Origin: Tepidimonas alkaliphilus
GTDB taxonomy: Bacteria > Pseudomonadota > Gammaproteobacteria > Burkholderiales > Burkholderiaceae_C
Length of the DNA stretch: 64,000 nt
Reading direction: 5' to 3'
Assembly (NCBI RefSeq): GCF_007556595.1
Contig: NZ_VJNB01000006.1
Coordinates: 1 to 64,000 of the forward strand
Of the stretch, positions 31,271 to 40,948 are shown one piece after another. The notes beneath the pieces are model-generated. The model worked only from the letters and a program-made list of their open reading frames with translations. It ran no database searches and was not told the DNA's origin. The position numbers were made by a program, and so were the translations under genes. Each line of letters opens with the position of its first letter. Position 1 is the first letter of the stretch.

Positions 31271-32794
31271 ATGAACGCCCCCCTGACCGCCCCCCTCCTG
31301 CCCGACGTGCAGTCGCGCCCGGTGCCGCCCGAGGCGCTGGCCGCGCTGCAGGCGCGCTTCGGCGCGCAGCTGTCCACGGCGCTGGCGGTGCGCGCGCAGC
31401 ACGGCCGCGACGAGTCGGCCTTCACGCACGTGCCGCCGCCGGCGGCGGTGCTGTTCGCGCAGTCCACGCAAGACGTGGCCGATGCGATGCGGCTGGCCGC
31501 GCATTGGACAATACCGGTCATTCCCTTTGGCGCAGGGTCATCCCTGGAGGGTCAAGTGCTGGCGGTGCAAGGGGGCTTGGCGTTGGATCTGACGCGCATG
31601 AACCGGGTGCTGGCGGTGCACGCCGAGGACCTGACCGCCACCGTGCAGCCGGGCGTGACGCGCCAGCAGCTCAACGAGGCGGTGCGCCACCTCGGGCTGT
31701 TCTTCCCGATCGACCCGGGGGCGGATGCGACGCTGGGCGGCATGACCGCCACGCGCGCCAGCGGCACCAACGCCGTGCGCTACGGCACCATGCGCGACAA
31801 CGTGCTGGCGCTGGAGGTCGTCACCGCCAGCGGGGCGGTGGTGCGCACCGGCACGCGCGCGCGCAAGAGCAGCGCCGGCTACGATCTGACGCGTCTGTTC
31901 GTCGGCAGCGAGGGGACGCTGGGCGTCTTCACCGAGATCACGCTGCGCCTCTATCCGCTGCCGGAGGCGGTCTCGGCCGCGGTCTGTTCGTTTCCAAGCG
32001 TGGAGGCGGCCGTGCGCACGACGATGGCCATCATCCAGATGGGCGTGCCGATCGCGCGCTGCGAGCTGCTGGATGCGCGCACGGTGCGCGCGGTCAACCG
32101 GCACAGCCAGCTCTCGCTGCGCGAGGAGCCGATGCTGCTGATGGAGTTCCACGGCTCGCCCACCGGCGTGCGCGAGCAGGCCGAGACGGTGCAGGCGCTG
32201 GCCGCCGAGCACGGCGGGCAGGCGTTCGAGTGGGCCAGCACGCCGGAGGCGCGCACGCGGCTGTGGACGGCGCGCCACCACGCCTACTTCGCCGCCGTGC
32301 AGAGCCGCCCGGGGTGCCGGTGCATCACCACCGACGTGTGCGTGCCGATCAGCCAGCTGGCCGACCACGTCACCGCCGCGGTGGCCGAGGCCGACGCCGC
32401 CGGGCTGCCCTACTTCCTGGTGGGGCACGTCGGCGACGGCAACTTCCACATGGGCTACCTGATCGACCCCGACGACGCCGGGGAACGCGCGCGCGCCGAG
32501 GCGCTCAACGCCGCGCTGGTGCAGCGGGCGATCGCCGGCGGCGGCACCTGCACCGGCGAGCACGGCGTCGGCCTGCACAAGATGGGCTTCCTGCGCGCCG
32601 AGGCCGGCGAGGAGGCGCTGGCGCTGATGCGCGCGATCAAGCGCGCGTTGGATCCGCACAACATTCTCAATCCGGGCAAGATTCTGGAAGGGTTCGCCGC
32701 GCCAGCGGTTGCTGATAGAGCCAAAGCGGACGGCCATCCGGGCAGCGCCACACCGCCGTCGGCTGCCACGCAGCGGCCTCAAACTCCAGGCTGA
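31271..32794 (+). CDS. FAD-binding D-lactate dehydrogenase-like oxidase
   Basis: Vanillyl-alcohol-oxidase-fold flavoprotein of the GlcD/Dld family, expected to oxidise D-lactate or another 2-hydroxy acid with electrons going to the respiratory chain. It has 507 residues. The FAD domain includes VIPFGAGSSLEGQ and GATLGGMTATRASGTNAVRYGTM-like blocks (about 75-175). The C-terminal cap has VGHVGDGNFHMGYLIDP and GTCTGEHGVGLHKMGFL. Family members usually stop soon after NPGKILEGF; here about 35 extra residues run over the end of the convergent methyltransferase gene. Confidence 0.85.
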   Translation: MNAPLTAPLLPDVQSRPVPPEALAALQARFGAQLSTALAVRAQHGRDESAFTHVPPPAAVLFAQSTQDVADAMRLAAHWTIPVIPFGAGSSLEGQVLAVQGGLALDLTRMNRVLAVHAEDLTATVQPGVTRQQLNEAVRHLGLFFPIDPGADATLGGMTATRASGTNAVRYGTMRDNVLALEVVTASGAVVRTGTRARKSSAGYDLTRLFVGSEGTLGVFTEITLRLYPLPEAVSAAVCSFPSVEAAVRTTMAIIQMGVPIARCELLDARTVRAVNRHSQLSLREEPMLLMEFHGSPTGVREQAETVQALAAEHGGQAFEWASTPEARTRLWTARHHAYFAAVQSRPGCRCITTDVCVPISQLADHVTAAVAEADAAGLPYFLVGHVGDGNFHMGYLIDPDDAGERARAEALNAALVQRAIAGGGTCTGEHGVGLHKMGFLRAEAGEEALALMRAIKRALDPHNILNPGKILEGFAAPAVADRAKADGHPGSATPPSAATQRPQTPG

Positions 32795-33476
32795 CCAGCC
32801 AGGCGCCCGGGCGCAATTCCGCGGCGGCCTTGGCGGCCGCGCGCGGCATCGTCTCCGGCCGCTGGAACAGGTACACGAGGTCGTAGCGCGACCAGTCCTC
32901 GGCCCAGAAGTCGCCGCGGCGCACGCGCGCGCCGGCCGGCGCACGCCACCTCGCCAGCAGCGCCAGCGGCCAGGCGCGCTCCACGCCGTGCAGCTCGGCG
33001 TCGGGGTAGGCGCGCTCCAGCGCGCGCAGGCCGTCGCCGGCGCCGCAGCCGGCGTCCAGCACGCGCGCGCGCGGCGGCAGCCACACCGCCTCGCGCAGCC
33101 CGTCCAGCGCGCCCGGCGGGGTCGGGTACAGCGGCGCGTCGCGCCACGCCCGCCACGGGTACAGCGCCGCGGCGGCCAGCAGCAGCAGCGCCCACGCCCA
33201 CGCCGGCGGCACCGGCACGAGCCCCGCGGCCAGCACCCACGACAGCGGAAAGCCCAGCGCCATCATGACGCGGCGCGCCGGCGTGGCGCCGCGGCGGATC
33301 GCCCACACGCTGGCCAGCAGCGCGACGATCCCGAACGCCTCGGCCACCGGCCGCTGCAAGCCGACGCGCAGGGCCACGTAGCCGGCCCACGCCGCCAGCC
33401 ACAGCAGCAGCGCCGGCAGCGGCCAGCGATCCGATGTCCGGGCAGGCTTGACGTCCCGATAGAGTCGGCGCACCAC
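32667..33476 (-). CDS. Membrane-anchored class I methyltransferase of unknown role
   Basis: About 269 residues. Three or four membrane segments in the first 110 residues (LPALLLWLAAWAGYVALRVG, AEAFGIVALLASVWAI, GFPLSWVLAAG, WAWALLLLAAAAL) precede a Rossmann methyltransferase domain. The SAM motif is VLDAGCGAGDGLRAL near residue 160, followed by DAELHGVERAWPLAL. No substrate can be assigned. The GTG at 33476 is a guess; GTGs at 33491 and 33473 are alternatives, and no clear ribosome binding site decides. It follows parB by about 20 bases and overlaps the convergent oxidase gene by 128 bases at its 3' end. Confidence 0.7.
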   Translation of the reverse strand: MVRRLYRDVKPARTSDRWPLPALLLWLAAWAGYVALRVGLQRPVAEAFGIVALLASVWAIRRGATPARRVMMALGFPLSWVLAAGLVPVPPAWAWALLLLAAAALYPWRAWRDAPLYPTPPGALDGLREAVWLPPRARVLDAGCGAGDGLRALERAYPDAELHGVERAWPLALLARWRAPAGARVRRGDFWAEDWSRYDLVYLFQRPETMPRAAAKAAAELRPGAWLVSLEFEAAAWQPTAVWRCPDGRPLWLYQQPLARRTLPESCPD

Positions 33477-33495
33477 AGCCCGGCCCCGCACCTTG

Positions 33496-34478
33496 CTAGC
33501 CGGCCAGCGCTCGCAGGCGTTGCAGCAAGCCGTCCAGCTCATCCAATGAGCTGAATGCGATCGCAAGCTCCCCCTGTTGGTCGAAACGACCGCCCCGCTT
33601 GAGGCGCTTGTGGACACGCACCTCGACACGCGCGGCCAGAAGGTCGGACAGCTCGTCTTGCAGCCGCCGCACATCGGGGTCGGGCTCGCGCGCCTGACGC
33701 GGTTTTGGCGCCGCGGGCACGCCCAAGCGACGGGCCAACGCTTCTGCCTCGCGCACCGACAGCCCCTTGGCCGCAATCGTGTGCGCGGCGGTGATCTGCG
33801 TCGCTTTGTCCAGACTGAGCAAGGCGCGCGCGTGGCCCATGTCAAGGTCGCCGGCCAGCAGCATTGCTTGCACCGGCTCAGCCAGTTGCAGCAGGCGCAA
33901 CAGGTTGGTGGCGGCGCTACGGGAGCGGCCAATCGCCTGCGCGGCTTGCTCATGCGTCAAGCCGAAATCACGGATCAACCGTTGCAAACCCTGCGCCTGC
34001 TCCAGCGGGTTGAGGTCCTCGCGCTGAATGTTTTCGATCAGCGCCATGGCCGCGGCGGCTTCGTCGGCGACGTCGCGCACCAGCACCGGCACCGCCTCCA
34101 GCCCGGCCAGCCGGGCGGCGCGGAAGCGCCGCTCGCCGGCGATGATCTCGTAGACCGGACGCGCGCCGCGCGGCGCCGCCGGCGCAAACGGCTGGCCAGC
34201 CGGGCTGGCGTGCCACGCCTGCAGTCGTGCCTCGCCGACGTCCTCCGGCAGCCGGCGCACCAGCACCGGCTGCATGATGCCTTGAGCGCGGATGCTTTCG
34301 GCCAGCTCATACAGCGCGCCTTCGTCCATGCGGGTGCGCGGCTGGTATGGCCCCGGCACCAAGTCTGATAGCGGCAATTCGCGCGGCGCGTCCGGGCCAG
34401 GCTCGCTTACGCTCGGCCCGAGCAACGCATCCAGCCCGCGCCCCAATCCTTTGGGTTTTCGGTTCAACTTCATCAAGT

Positions 34479-34482
<4 letters not shown>
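33496..34482 (-). CDS. parB: Chromosome partition protein ParB
   Basis: CTP-dependent DNA clamp that loads at parS sites and with ParA segregates origins. It has 328 residues. The N-terminal KGLGRGLDALLG, the ParB box YEIIAGERRFRAARLAGLEAV, and the helix-turn-helix with LTHEQAAQAIGRSRSAATNLLRLLQL are visible. The C-terminal dimerisation part ends LLQRLRALAG. The start is GTG at 34482 overlapping the ParA stop, or ATG nine bases later. parS-like sites lie in the neighbouring mnmG region. Confidence 0.96.
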
Positions 34483-35249
<767 letters not shown>

Positions 35250-35287
35250 GCGCTCCCCTTTTTTGGTTGGCCCAGCCGGCGGCGAGT

Positions 35288-35968
35288 TTAAGGGGTTTTG
35301 TCGTCGCCCCGGCGGCGCAGCCAGACCAGGCAGCGCTCCGCGTTCAGCCCCGGCACGGTCAGCGGTTCCACGTGAAACGCTTCGGCCCAGCTCGGCAACG
35401 CGGCGATTTCGTCGTGCGGCACGCGGCCCTTCATCGCCATCCACACGCCCTCCGGCGCCAAGGCCGGCCGCGACCAAGTGACGAAGTCGGCCAGCGTCGC
35501 GAACGCCCGCGCGGTGACGACGTCGAACGGCCCGTCCAACTCCTGCACGCGCGCATGCACGGCGCGCAGATTCGGCAGCGCCAGCGTCGCTGCCGCCTGC
35601 GTGACGAAGGCCGTCTTCTTGGCCGCCGCGTCAACGCAGACCACCTGCCAGCGCGGCTCGGCAATCGCCAGCACCACCCCCGGCAGTCCGGCGCCGGAGC
35701 CGACGTCGAGGATGCGCGCCGCACTCTCGCATCCGCGCGCTGCCAGCTCCCGCCGCAGTGGCCTCAGCACCGCCAAGCTGTCCAGCAGGTGGCGGGTCAG
35801 CATCTGCGCCGGATCGCGCAGCGCGGTCAAGTTGATCGCCGCGTTCCAGCGCTGCAACAGCGCCAGGTAGTCGAGAAGACGACGTTGCGCAGCCTCGTCC
35901 AGCGTCAGCCCGAGCGCGTGCAATCCCGCGGCCAGGGCTCCTGGCCGTTGGGCCTCGGACGCCTTCAT
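35288..35968 (-). CDS. rsmG: 16S rRNA m7G527 methyltransferase RsmG
   Basis: Methylates G527 of 16S rRNA. It has 226 residues. The N-terminal part has [35 protein letters not shown] (family core). The SAM site is [17 protein letters not shown], and [13 protein letters not shown] follows. The ATG overlaps the mnmG stop (ATGA). The order mnmG-rsmG-parA-parB is conserved near bacterial replication origins. Confidence 0.96.
   Translation of the reverse strand: MKASEAQRPGALAAGLHALGLTLDEAAQRRLLDYLALLQRWNAAINLTALRDPAQMLTRHLLDSLAVLRPLRRELAARGCESAARILDVGSGAGLPGVVLAIAEPRWQVVCVDAAAKKTAFVTQAAATLALPNLRAVHARVQELDGPFDVVTARAFATLADFVTWSRPALAPEGVWMAMKGRVPHDEIAALPSWAEAFHVEPLTVPGLNAERCLVWLRRRGDDKTP
35364..35379. 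promoter_or_regulatory. Degenerate parS-like site inside rsmG
   Basis: GGTTCCACGTGAAACG has three mismatches to the parS consensus (both outer bases and one internal base), keeping the CACGTG core and one full half. It may be a weak or decayed ParB site. Confidence 0.4.
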
Positions 35969-37962
35969 GCTGCAAGCGGCGTGGCCGCATCCTTGGCGTC
36001 AGCGGCGGGCGCGTCGCCAAAGCCCTTGAAACGCCCCCGTTTGAGGTGGATCAGCAACAACGAGATCGCCGCCGGCGTGACGCCAGAAATGCGGGCGGCC
36101 TGGCCAAGCGTTTCGGGACGATGCTGCTGTAACTTTTGCCGTACCTCGATGCTGAGCGCCGGAACCTGCATGTAGTCCAGGTCTTCGGGCAAACGCAAGT
36201 GCTCATAAGCGGCGGCGCGTTGCACCTCCTCGCGCTGGCGCTCAATGTAGCCCGCATATTTGGCGGCGATTTCGACCTGCTCCGTCACCGCCTCATACAG
36301 CTCGCCCAGGGTTTCACGTGAAACACCGTCCGCTGGCGGCGCGAACCGCCCGCCCTCCAGCGACATCAGCGCCTCGTACCCCACCCCCGGGCGGCGCAGC
36401 AGGTCGAACAGGCTGTGCTCGTGCGCCAGCGGCTGGCCCAGCACGCGCTCGGCCTCCGCCGCCGACACGTTGCGCGGGTGCGCCCACGTGGCCTTCAGCC
36501 GCGCCGTCTCGCGCTCGATCGCGTCGCGCTTGCGGCAGAAGGCGTCCCAGCGCGCGTCGTCCACCAGGCCAAGGCGGCGCCCGATCTCGGTCAGTCGCAA
36601 ATCGGCGTTGTCCTCGCGCAGCTGCAGCCGATACTCCGCGCGGCTGGTGAACATGCGGTACGGCTCGGTGACGCCCTTGGTGATCAGGTCGTCGATCAGC
36701 ACGCCGAGGTAGGCTTGGTCGCGCGTCGGCACCCACGGCTCGCGCCCCAGTACCTGCAGCGCGGCGTTGAGGCCGGCGTGCAGCCCCTGCGCCGCCGCCT
36801 CCTCGTAGCCGGTGGTGCCGTTGATCTGCCCGGCGAAAAACAGGCCGCGGATCGCCTTGGTCTCGAACGTGGCGCGCAGCGCCCGCGGATCGAAGTAGTC
36901 GTATTCAATGGCGTAACCCGGACGCAGGATGTGCGCCCGCTCCAGCCCGGCGATCGAGCGCACCATCGCCAGCTGCACGTCGAACGGCAGGCTGGTGGAA
37001 ATGCCGTTGGGGTACACCTCGTGCGTGTCCAACCCCTCCGGCTCCAGAAACACCTGGTGGCTGTCCTTGTCGGCGAAGCGGTTGACCTTGTCCTCGACGC
37101 TCGGGCAGTAGCGCGGCCCGACCCCTTCGATCTTGCCGGTGAACATCGGGCTGCGGTCAAAGCCGGAGCGGATGATCTCGTGCGTGCGCGGGTTGGTGTG
37201 CGTGATCCAGCACGGCAGCTGGCGCGGGTGCATCTCCGGGCGCCCCATGAAGCTGAACACCGGCACCGGGCGGCCCTCGGTCTCGGAGCCCGGCATGCCG
37301 TCGCCCGGCTGCTCGGTGCAGCGGCTCCAGTCGATCGTGCGGCCGTCCAGCCGCGGCGGCGTGCCGGTCTTCAGGCGCCCCTGCGGCAGCTTCAGCTCCT
37401 TGAGCCGCGCCGACAGCGCCACCGCCGGCGGGTCGCCGGCACGCCCGCCGCTGTGGTGCTGCAGACCGACGTGGATCTTGCCATCCAGAAAGGTGCCTGC
37501 GGTCAGCACCACCGCATGGGCCCGAAAGCGAATGCCGATTTGCGTCACCACCCCCGCGACACGATCCCCTTCGACGATCAGGTCGTCCACCGCCTGCTGG
37601 AACAGCCACAGGTTGGGCTGATTTTCCAGCCGGCGCCGGATCGCGGCCTTGTAGAGCTTGCGGTCGGCCTGCGCGCGCGTGGCGCGCACCGCCGGCCCCT
37701 TGCTGGCGTTGAGGATGCGGAACTGGATGCCGGCCTCGTCGGTGGCCAGCGCCATCGCGCCGCCGAGCGCGTCGATTTCTTTGACCAGATGCCCCTTGCC
37801 GATGCCGCCGATCGAGGGGTTGCAGCTCATCTGGCCCAGCGTCTCGAGGTTGTGCGTCAGCAGCAGCGTGCGGCAGCCCATGCGGGCCGCAGCCAGCGCC
37901 GCCTCGGTGCCGGCGTGCCCGCCGCCCACCACGATGACATCGAACGCTTCCGAATACAGCAT
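35965..37962 (-). CDS. mnmG: tRNA uridine 5-carboxymethylaminomethyl modification enzyme MnmG
   Basis: FAD enzyme that with MnmE modifies wobble uridine 34 of several tRNAs. It has 665 residues. The FAD motif is [21 protein letters not shown] at the N-terminus. [22 protein letters not shown] and the conserved [18 protein letters not shown]-like block are present. The start at 37962 is chosen because the family begins right before the FAD motif and a GGAG lies about 11 bases upstream. A parS-like site lies inside the gene. Confidence 0.96.
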   Translation of the reverse strand: MLYSEAFDVIVVGGGHAGTEAALAAARMGCRTLLLTHNLETLGQMSCNPSIGGIGKGHLVKEIDALGGAMALATDEAGIQFRILNASKGPAVRATRAQADRKLYKAAIRRRLENQPNLWLFQQAVDDLIVEGDRVAGVVTQIGIRFRAHAVVLTAGTFLDGKIHVGLQHHSGGRAGDPPAVALSARLKELKLPQGRLKTGTPPRLDGRTIDWSRCTEQPGDGMPGSETEGRPVPVFSFMGRPEMHPRQLPCWITHTNPRTHEIIRSGFDRSPMFTGKIEGVGPRYCPSVEDKVNRFADKDSHQVFLEPEGLDTHEVYPNGISTSLPFDVQLAMVRSIAGLERAHILRPGYAIEYDYFDPRALRATFETKAIRGLFFAGQINGTTGYEEAAAQGLHAGLNAALQVLGREPWVPTRDQAYLGVLIDDLITKGVTEPYRMFTSRAEYRLQLREDNADLRLTEIGRRLGLVDDARWDAFCRKRDAIERETARLKATWAHPRNVSAAEAERVLGQPLAHEHSLFDLLRRPGVGYEALMSLEGGRFAPPADGVSRETLGELYEAVTEQVEIAAKYAGYIERQREEVQRAAAYEHLRLPEDLDYMQVPALSIEVRQKLQQHRPETLGQAARISGVTPAAISLLLIHLKRGRFKGFGDAPAADAKDAATPLAA
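36310..36325. promoter_or_regulatory. parS site inside mnmG
   Basis: GGTTTCACGTGAAACA differs from the consensus palindrome TGTTTCACGTGAAACA at one outer base. It lies within the mnmG coding region, about 1.8 kb from parB, and should be a ParB loading site. Confidence 0.85.
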
Positions 37963-38609
37963 CGGCCGAGTGCTCCAGCAACAGAAGGCCGCAGTCCCAA
38001 AAAGGACTCGGCCTTGCTCCCATTGATTTGGATTTTCCCACGAAAGGGATCGCCCCTGCACCGGGGTCGATCAACGACGACTCGCCAACGCCGCGGCTTG
38101 AAACGCTTGGGCGTGGTCAGCTCAAACATCTCATCACGGATGCGCGCAGTGTAGAGACCTGCCGCTTGGGCTTCTTCTTCCACCCCGGCATCCCCGTCGA
38201 TGCCGGCCAGAATCCCGATGCGCGCTTTTCCTTTGAGTTCCGGCAGGAACTCAAACAGCGTCTGCAGCTGCTCGATCAGCTGGCCGATCGCCTCGCGCTT
38301 GACGCGGCTTTTGACCTCCACCACCACCACCACCGTGTTGACCTTGCCGTTGGCCCAGGCCAGCACGTCGTATTCGCGCTCGCGATCGTCGCGGCGCACG
38401 CGCAGCCGCGGGGCCACGTTGTCCATGTGAAAGCGCCGCCGCAGCAGCCGCTCCATCGTCGGCAGCGCCACGCCCTCGCCAAAGGAGCCGAACTTGTCAC
38501 CCAACCCGCCGATCTGGCGCTTGAGCTCGCGCAGCTGGCGGTCGGTCTCGCGCCCTGTCTCGCGCAGCTCGCGGATCCGATGGTCGATCTCCTGAAGGCG
38601 CAGAACCAT
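37857..38609 (-). CDS. PD-(D/E)XK-like protein with coiled-coil N-terminus, 3' end overlapping mnmG
   Basis: A 250-residue ORF of unknown role. Residues 1-40 form a charged coiled coil. Then comes a nuclease-like core: YDVLAWANG (Asp81), [10 protein letters not shown] (Glu98, Lys100), and a helix rich in charged residues to about 130. This spacing fits a PD-(D/E)XK fold as in DUF3782-type proteins of mobile or defence-like contexts. The conserved-looking part ends near residue 175; the remaining 75 residues are Arg/Cys-rich, and the last 35 lie over the mnmG start in another frame. I suspect a lost stop or frameshift. Confidence 0.65.
   Translation of the reverse strand: MVLRLQEIDHRIRELRETGRETDRQLRELKRQIGGLGDKFGSFGEGVALPTMERLLRRRFHMDNVAPRLRVRRDDREREYDVLAWANGKVNTVVVVVEVKSRVKREAIGQLIEQLQTLFEFLPELKGKARIGILAGIDGDAGVEEEAQAAGLYTARIRDEMFELTTPKRFKPRRWRVVVDRPRCRGDPFRGKIQINGSKAESFLGLRPSVAGALGRCCIRKRSMSSWWAAGTPAPRRRWLRPAWAAARCC
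37985..38015 (-). repeat. Strong inverted repeat before mnmG
   Basis: AAGGCCGCAGTCC (37985-37997) pairs with GGACTCGGCCTT (38004-38015) with one bulged base and a six-base loop, giving a stem of about 12 base pairs. It lies 22 bases upstream of the mnmG start codon and inside the doubtful 3' end of the PD-(D/E)XK-like ORF. No T-run follows on the minus strand, so it is not an ordinary terminator. It may be a leader structure controlling mnmG. Confidence 0.6.
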
Positions 38610-38760
38610 CGATGTCCCCCTGCTCGGCCAGTGCGGCGTTGAGGTCTTTTAAGCTTATCCCAAGACAGCTCGGTCGCGGCAGACATGGCCTTTCATTCAA
38701 AAGCTGGTCGTTTAGCTCAGTCAGGCGCCTCCGCCGCCGAAAGGGCCCCAGCGCGCGACG

Positions 38761-38776
38761 TGTTTCACGTGAAACT
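38761..38776. promoter_or_regulatory. parS site in the intergenic region
   Basis: TGTTTCACGTGAAACT differs from the 16-base parS consensus only at the last base. It lies in the 279-base divergent gap between the PD-(D/E)XK-like ORF and the small membrane-protein gene, about 3.5 kb from parA. Confidence 0.9.
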
Positions 38777-38798
38777 CGGCAACCGAGGCAACGGGGGC

Positions 38799-38828
38799 TT
38801 GCCAACTGTCAAACAAACGTCGTAGAGT
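38799..38828 (+). promoter_or_regulatory. Candidate sigma-70 promoter for the small membrane protein
   Basis: TTGCCA (38799-38804) and TAGAGT (38823-38828) are separated by 18 bases. Transcription from here would give a leader of about 55 bases before the ATG at 38889. Confidence 0.4.
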
Positions 38829-38888
38829 GCAAGGTATCGTATCGATGCGCTCACTGTGGCGTTGCTGTTATCGATAAGGAGGAGCATC

Positions 38889-39092
38889 ATGACCCGCAAC
38901 GTTGGAGGCCTTGATCGCGTTTTGCGCATCATCATCGGTTTGGCGTTGATCGTTGCCACCGCGACCGGCACGATCGGTGTTTGGGGCTGGATCGGCATCC
39001 TGCCACTGGCCACCGGGTTGATCGGCTGGTGCCCTCCCTACGCCATCTTTGGCATCAACACTTGCAAAACCGAGCCCAAACAGGAAGGCTGA
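38889..39092 (+). CDS. Small DUF2892-type membrane protein
   Basis: A 67-residue inner-membrane protein. The start MTRNVGGLDRVLRIIIG and the two membrane helices (IIIGLALIVATATG and IGILPLATGLIGW), followed by CPPYAIFGINTC, match the YgaP C-terminal-like DUF2892 domain. The two cysteines after the second helix are conserved in many relatives. A near-perfect AAGGAGG ribosome binding site precedes the ATG. No function can be given; relatives are often linked to sulfur or rhodanese proteins. Confidence 0.85.
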   Translation: MTRNVGGLDRVLRIIIGLALIVATATGTIGVWGWIGILPLATGLIGWCPPYAIFGINTCKTEPKQEG

Positions 39093-39098
39093 GCCACA

Positions 39099-40919
39099 CT
39101 AGGTGGGTCGCGTTGCGGGCGCTGCGGATCGCGGCAAGCATGGCTCGCCCGCCCGATCTTGCAACCACCGTCCCAGCTCTTCAGCGGGCAACGCTGGCGC
39201 CAGCCACCAACCTTGGATAGAGGTTACCCCGCACCGGATCACGTGGCCGCGCTGTTCTTCGGTTTCCACGCCCTCGGCCACCGTTTGCAACTGGAGCAGC
39301 CTTGCCAACTGCGCCACGCCACGCACCACGGCGTCGTCCATCGCATCGTGGGTGACGCCGCGCACAAAATCGCGGTCGATTTTGATGCGGTGCAGCGGCA
39401 AGCGCTTGAGCTGAGCCAGAGACGAGTGGCCGGTGCCAAAATCATCCAGCGCAATCACCACACCCAGCGAAACCAGCTGCTGCAGCTTAGCGCAAGCTTG
39501 CGCCGGGTTGTTCATGGCTTGTGACTCGGTGATTTCCAGTTCCAGTGCGGCGCCCTCCAGCGCGTGGCGCTGCAGCGTGGCTTGCACGCGCTGCGGCAGA
39601 TCCGGCAAGCGAAATTGTTGCGCCGACAGGTTGACCGCCACCCGCAGGTCAGCGCCTTGATCGCGCCAGCAGCGCGCTTGTCGGCAGGCCTCATCCAGCA
39701 CCCAGTCGCCTAACGCCACGATCAGCCCGCTGGCTTCGGCCGCCGCGATGCAGCGCTGCGGCGGCACCGCCCCTAACTCGGCATCGTGCCAGCGCAACAG
39801 CGCCTCCACCACGTGCACTCGGCCATCGGCCACCTCCATCTGCGGCTGGTAATGCAAGGTTAAGCCGCCGCGTCGCAACGCTTGTTGCAAGCGCTGCTGC
39901 AGGCGCACCCGCTGATCCAACGCATCCCCCATCGATGGCTCATAGCGCGCCACGCCGCGCCGCCCACCCTCTTTGGCGGCATACATGGCCAAATCGGCGG
40001 CGCGCAACAGCGCTTCAGCCGCCTGCGCATCGTCCGGGAACAGCGCCACCCCAATCGACGCCCCCACCGCAACTTCGACCGCCTCCAGCTCCACGGGCTC
40101 GGTCAGCGCGCGCAACAACTTATCTCCCACCGCCAGCGCGGCCTGCGGGTCGCTGACGTCGGACAGCACCACGACGAACTCGTCGCCGCCCAAGCGCGCC
40201 ACCACGTCCGCCGCCCGCACATGACGGCGCAAGCGCCGCGCCACCTCGATCAACACGCGATCACCGGCATGATGGCCGTAGCCGTCGTTGATGGCCTTGA
40301 AGTCGTCCAAATCGATCAGCAACACCGCACCCCGACGCTGCGCGCGCTGCGCCTGCCGCGCCGTCAGCTCCAGCCACTCATGCAATTGAGCGCGGTTGAA
40401 CAGGCCTGTAAGCGCATCGTGGGTCGCCTGATGGTGCAACAGCTCGGCCATGCGGCGCGATTGCGTGGCGTCGCGCACAAACACCACGGCACAGGCCGCG
40501 CCCGCCACCTCACATACGTTGAGCGCCACATCCACCGGGACCTCATGGCCCCGACGATGACGCAGTCGCAAGTGGGGCACCCGACCCATGGGTCTGGCGC
40601 AGGGATGGCGAAAAAACTGCTGCACCCAGACGCGATGCCGCGCGGCCACTTCGGGGGGTAGCAGCACATCCAACGAGCGGCCCACCAGCGCCTGCGGATC
40701 GTATCCGGTGAGCGCCTGCGCCGCGGCATTGGCCAGCACAATGGTGCCTTGGCCATCGACCAGCAACACGGCATCGGGCGCAGCGGCCAGCAGCTTTTGA
40801 CCGAGTTCCTGATTTGCCATGCCCAACCCGCCCTCGGCCAACGCCTCGCGCAGGCGCGGGTGCACCGCCCACTCCGCACAGCTGCCGTCTATCAGGGTTG
40901 GCTCTTTGGTCGTCATCAC
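39099..40919 (-). CDS. PAS-GGDEF-EAL cyclic-di-GMP signalling protein
   Basis: About 606 residues. A short N-terminal segment precedes a PAS domain (about 35-160, with APDAVLLVDGQGTIVLANAAA), a GGDEF domain (about 165-330, with the intact motif RLGGDEFVVVL) and an EAL domain (about 345-590). The EAL domain retains EALLRW, the DDFGTGHSSL loop, KIDRDFV and AEGVET. Both catalytic signatures look intact, so it may make and/or degrade c-di-GMP under PAS control. No membrane segment is seen. The start is GTG 40919 or ATG 40916; GGAGG is nine bases upstream of the GTG. It lies 30 bases after the chemoreceptor gene in the same direction. Confidence 0.92.
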   Translation of the reverse strand: MMTTKEPTLIDGSCAEWAVHPRLREALAEGGLGMANQELGQKLLAAAPDAVLLVDGQGTIVLANAAAQALTGYDPQALVGRSLDVLLPPEVAARHRVWVQQFFRHPCARPMGRVPHLRLRHRRGHEVPVDVALNVCEVAGAACAVVFVRDATQSRRMAELLHHQATHDALTGLFNRAQLHEWLELTARQAQRAQRRGAVLLIDLDDFKAINDGYGHHAGDRVLIEVARRLRRHVRAADVVARLGGDEFVVVLSDVSDPQAALAVGDKLLRALTEPVELEAVEVAVGASIGVALFPDDAQAAEALLRAADLAMYAAKEGGRRGVARYEPSMGDALDQRVRLQQRLQQALRRGGLTLHYQPQMEVADGRVHVVEALLRWHDAELGAVPPQRCIAAAEASGLIVALGDWVLDEACRQARCWRDQGADLRVAVNLSAQQFRLPDLPQRVQATLQRHALEGAALELEITESQAMNNPAQACAKLQQLVSLGVVIALDDFGTGHSSLAQLKRLPLHRIKIDRDFVRGVTHDAMDDAVVRGVAQLARLLQLQTVAEGVETEEQRGHVIRCGVTSIQGWWLAPALPAEELGRWLQDRAGEPCLPRSAAPATRPT

Positions 40920-40948
40920 TGGTCGGTTCCTCCCTTAGGCTGCGGCGT

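Noticed and set aside
38276-38805. Overlapping minus-strand frames upstream of the PD-(D/E)XK-like start
   Set aside because: They have Arg/Ala-rich composition without domain signal. A frameshifted N-terminal extension is conceivable but unsupported.
38610-38888. Possible replication origin next to parS
   Set aside because: Only poor DnaA-box-like matches (such as TTATCCCAA near 38655) are seen, there is no cluster of boxes, and dnaA/dnaN are absent.
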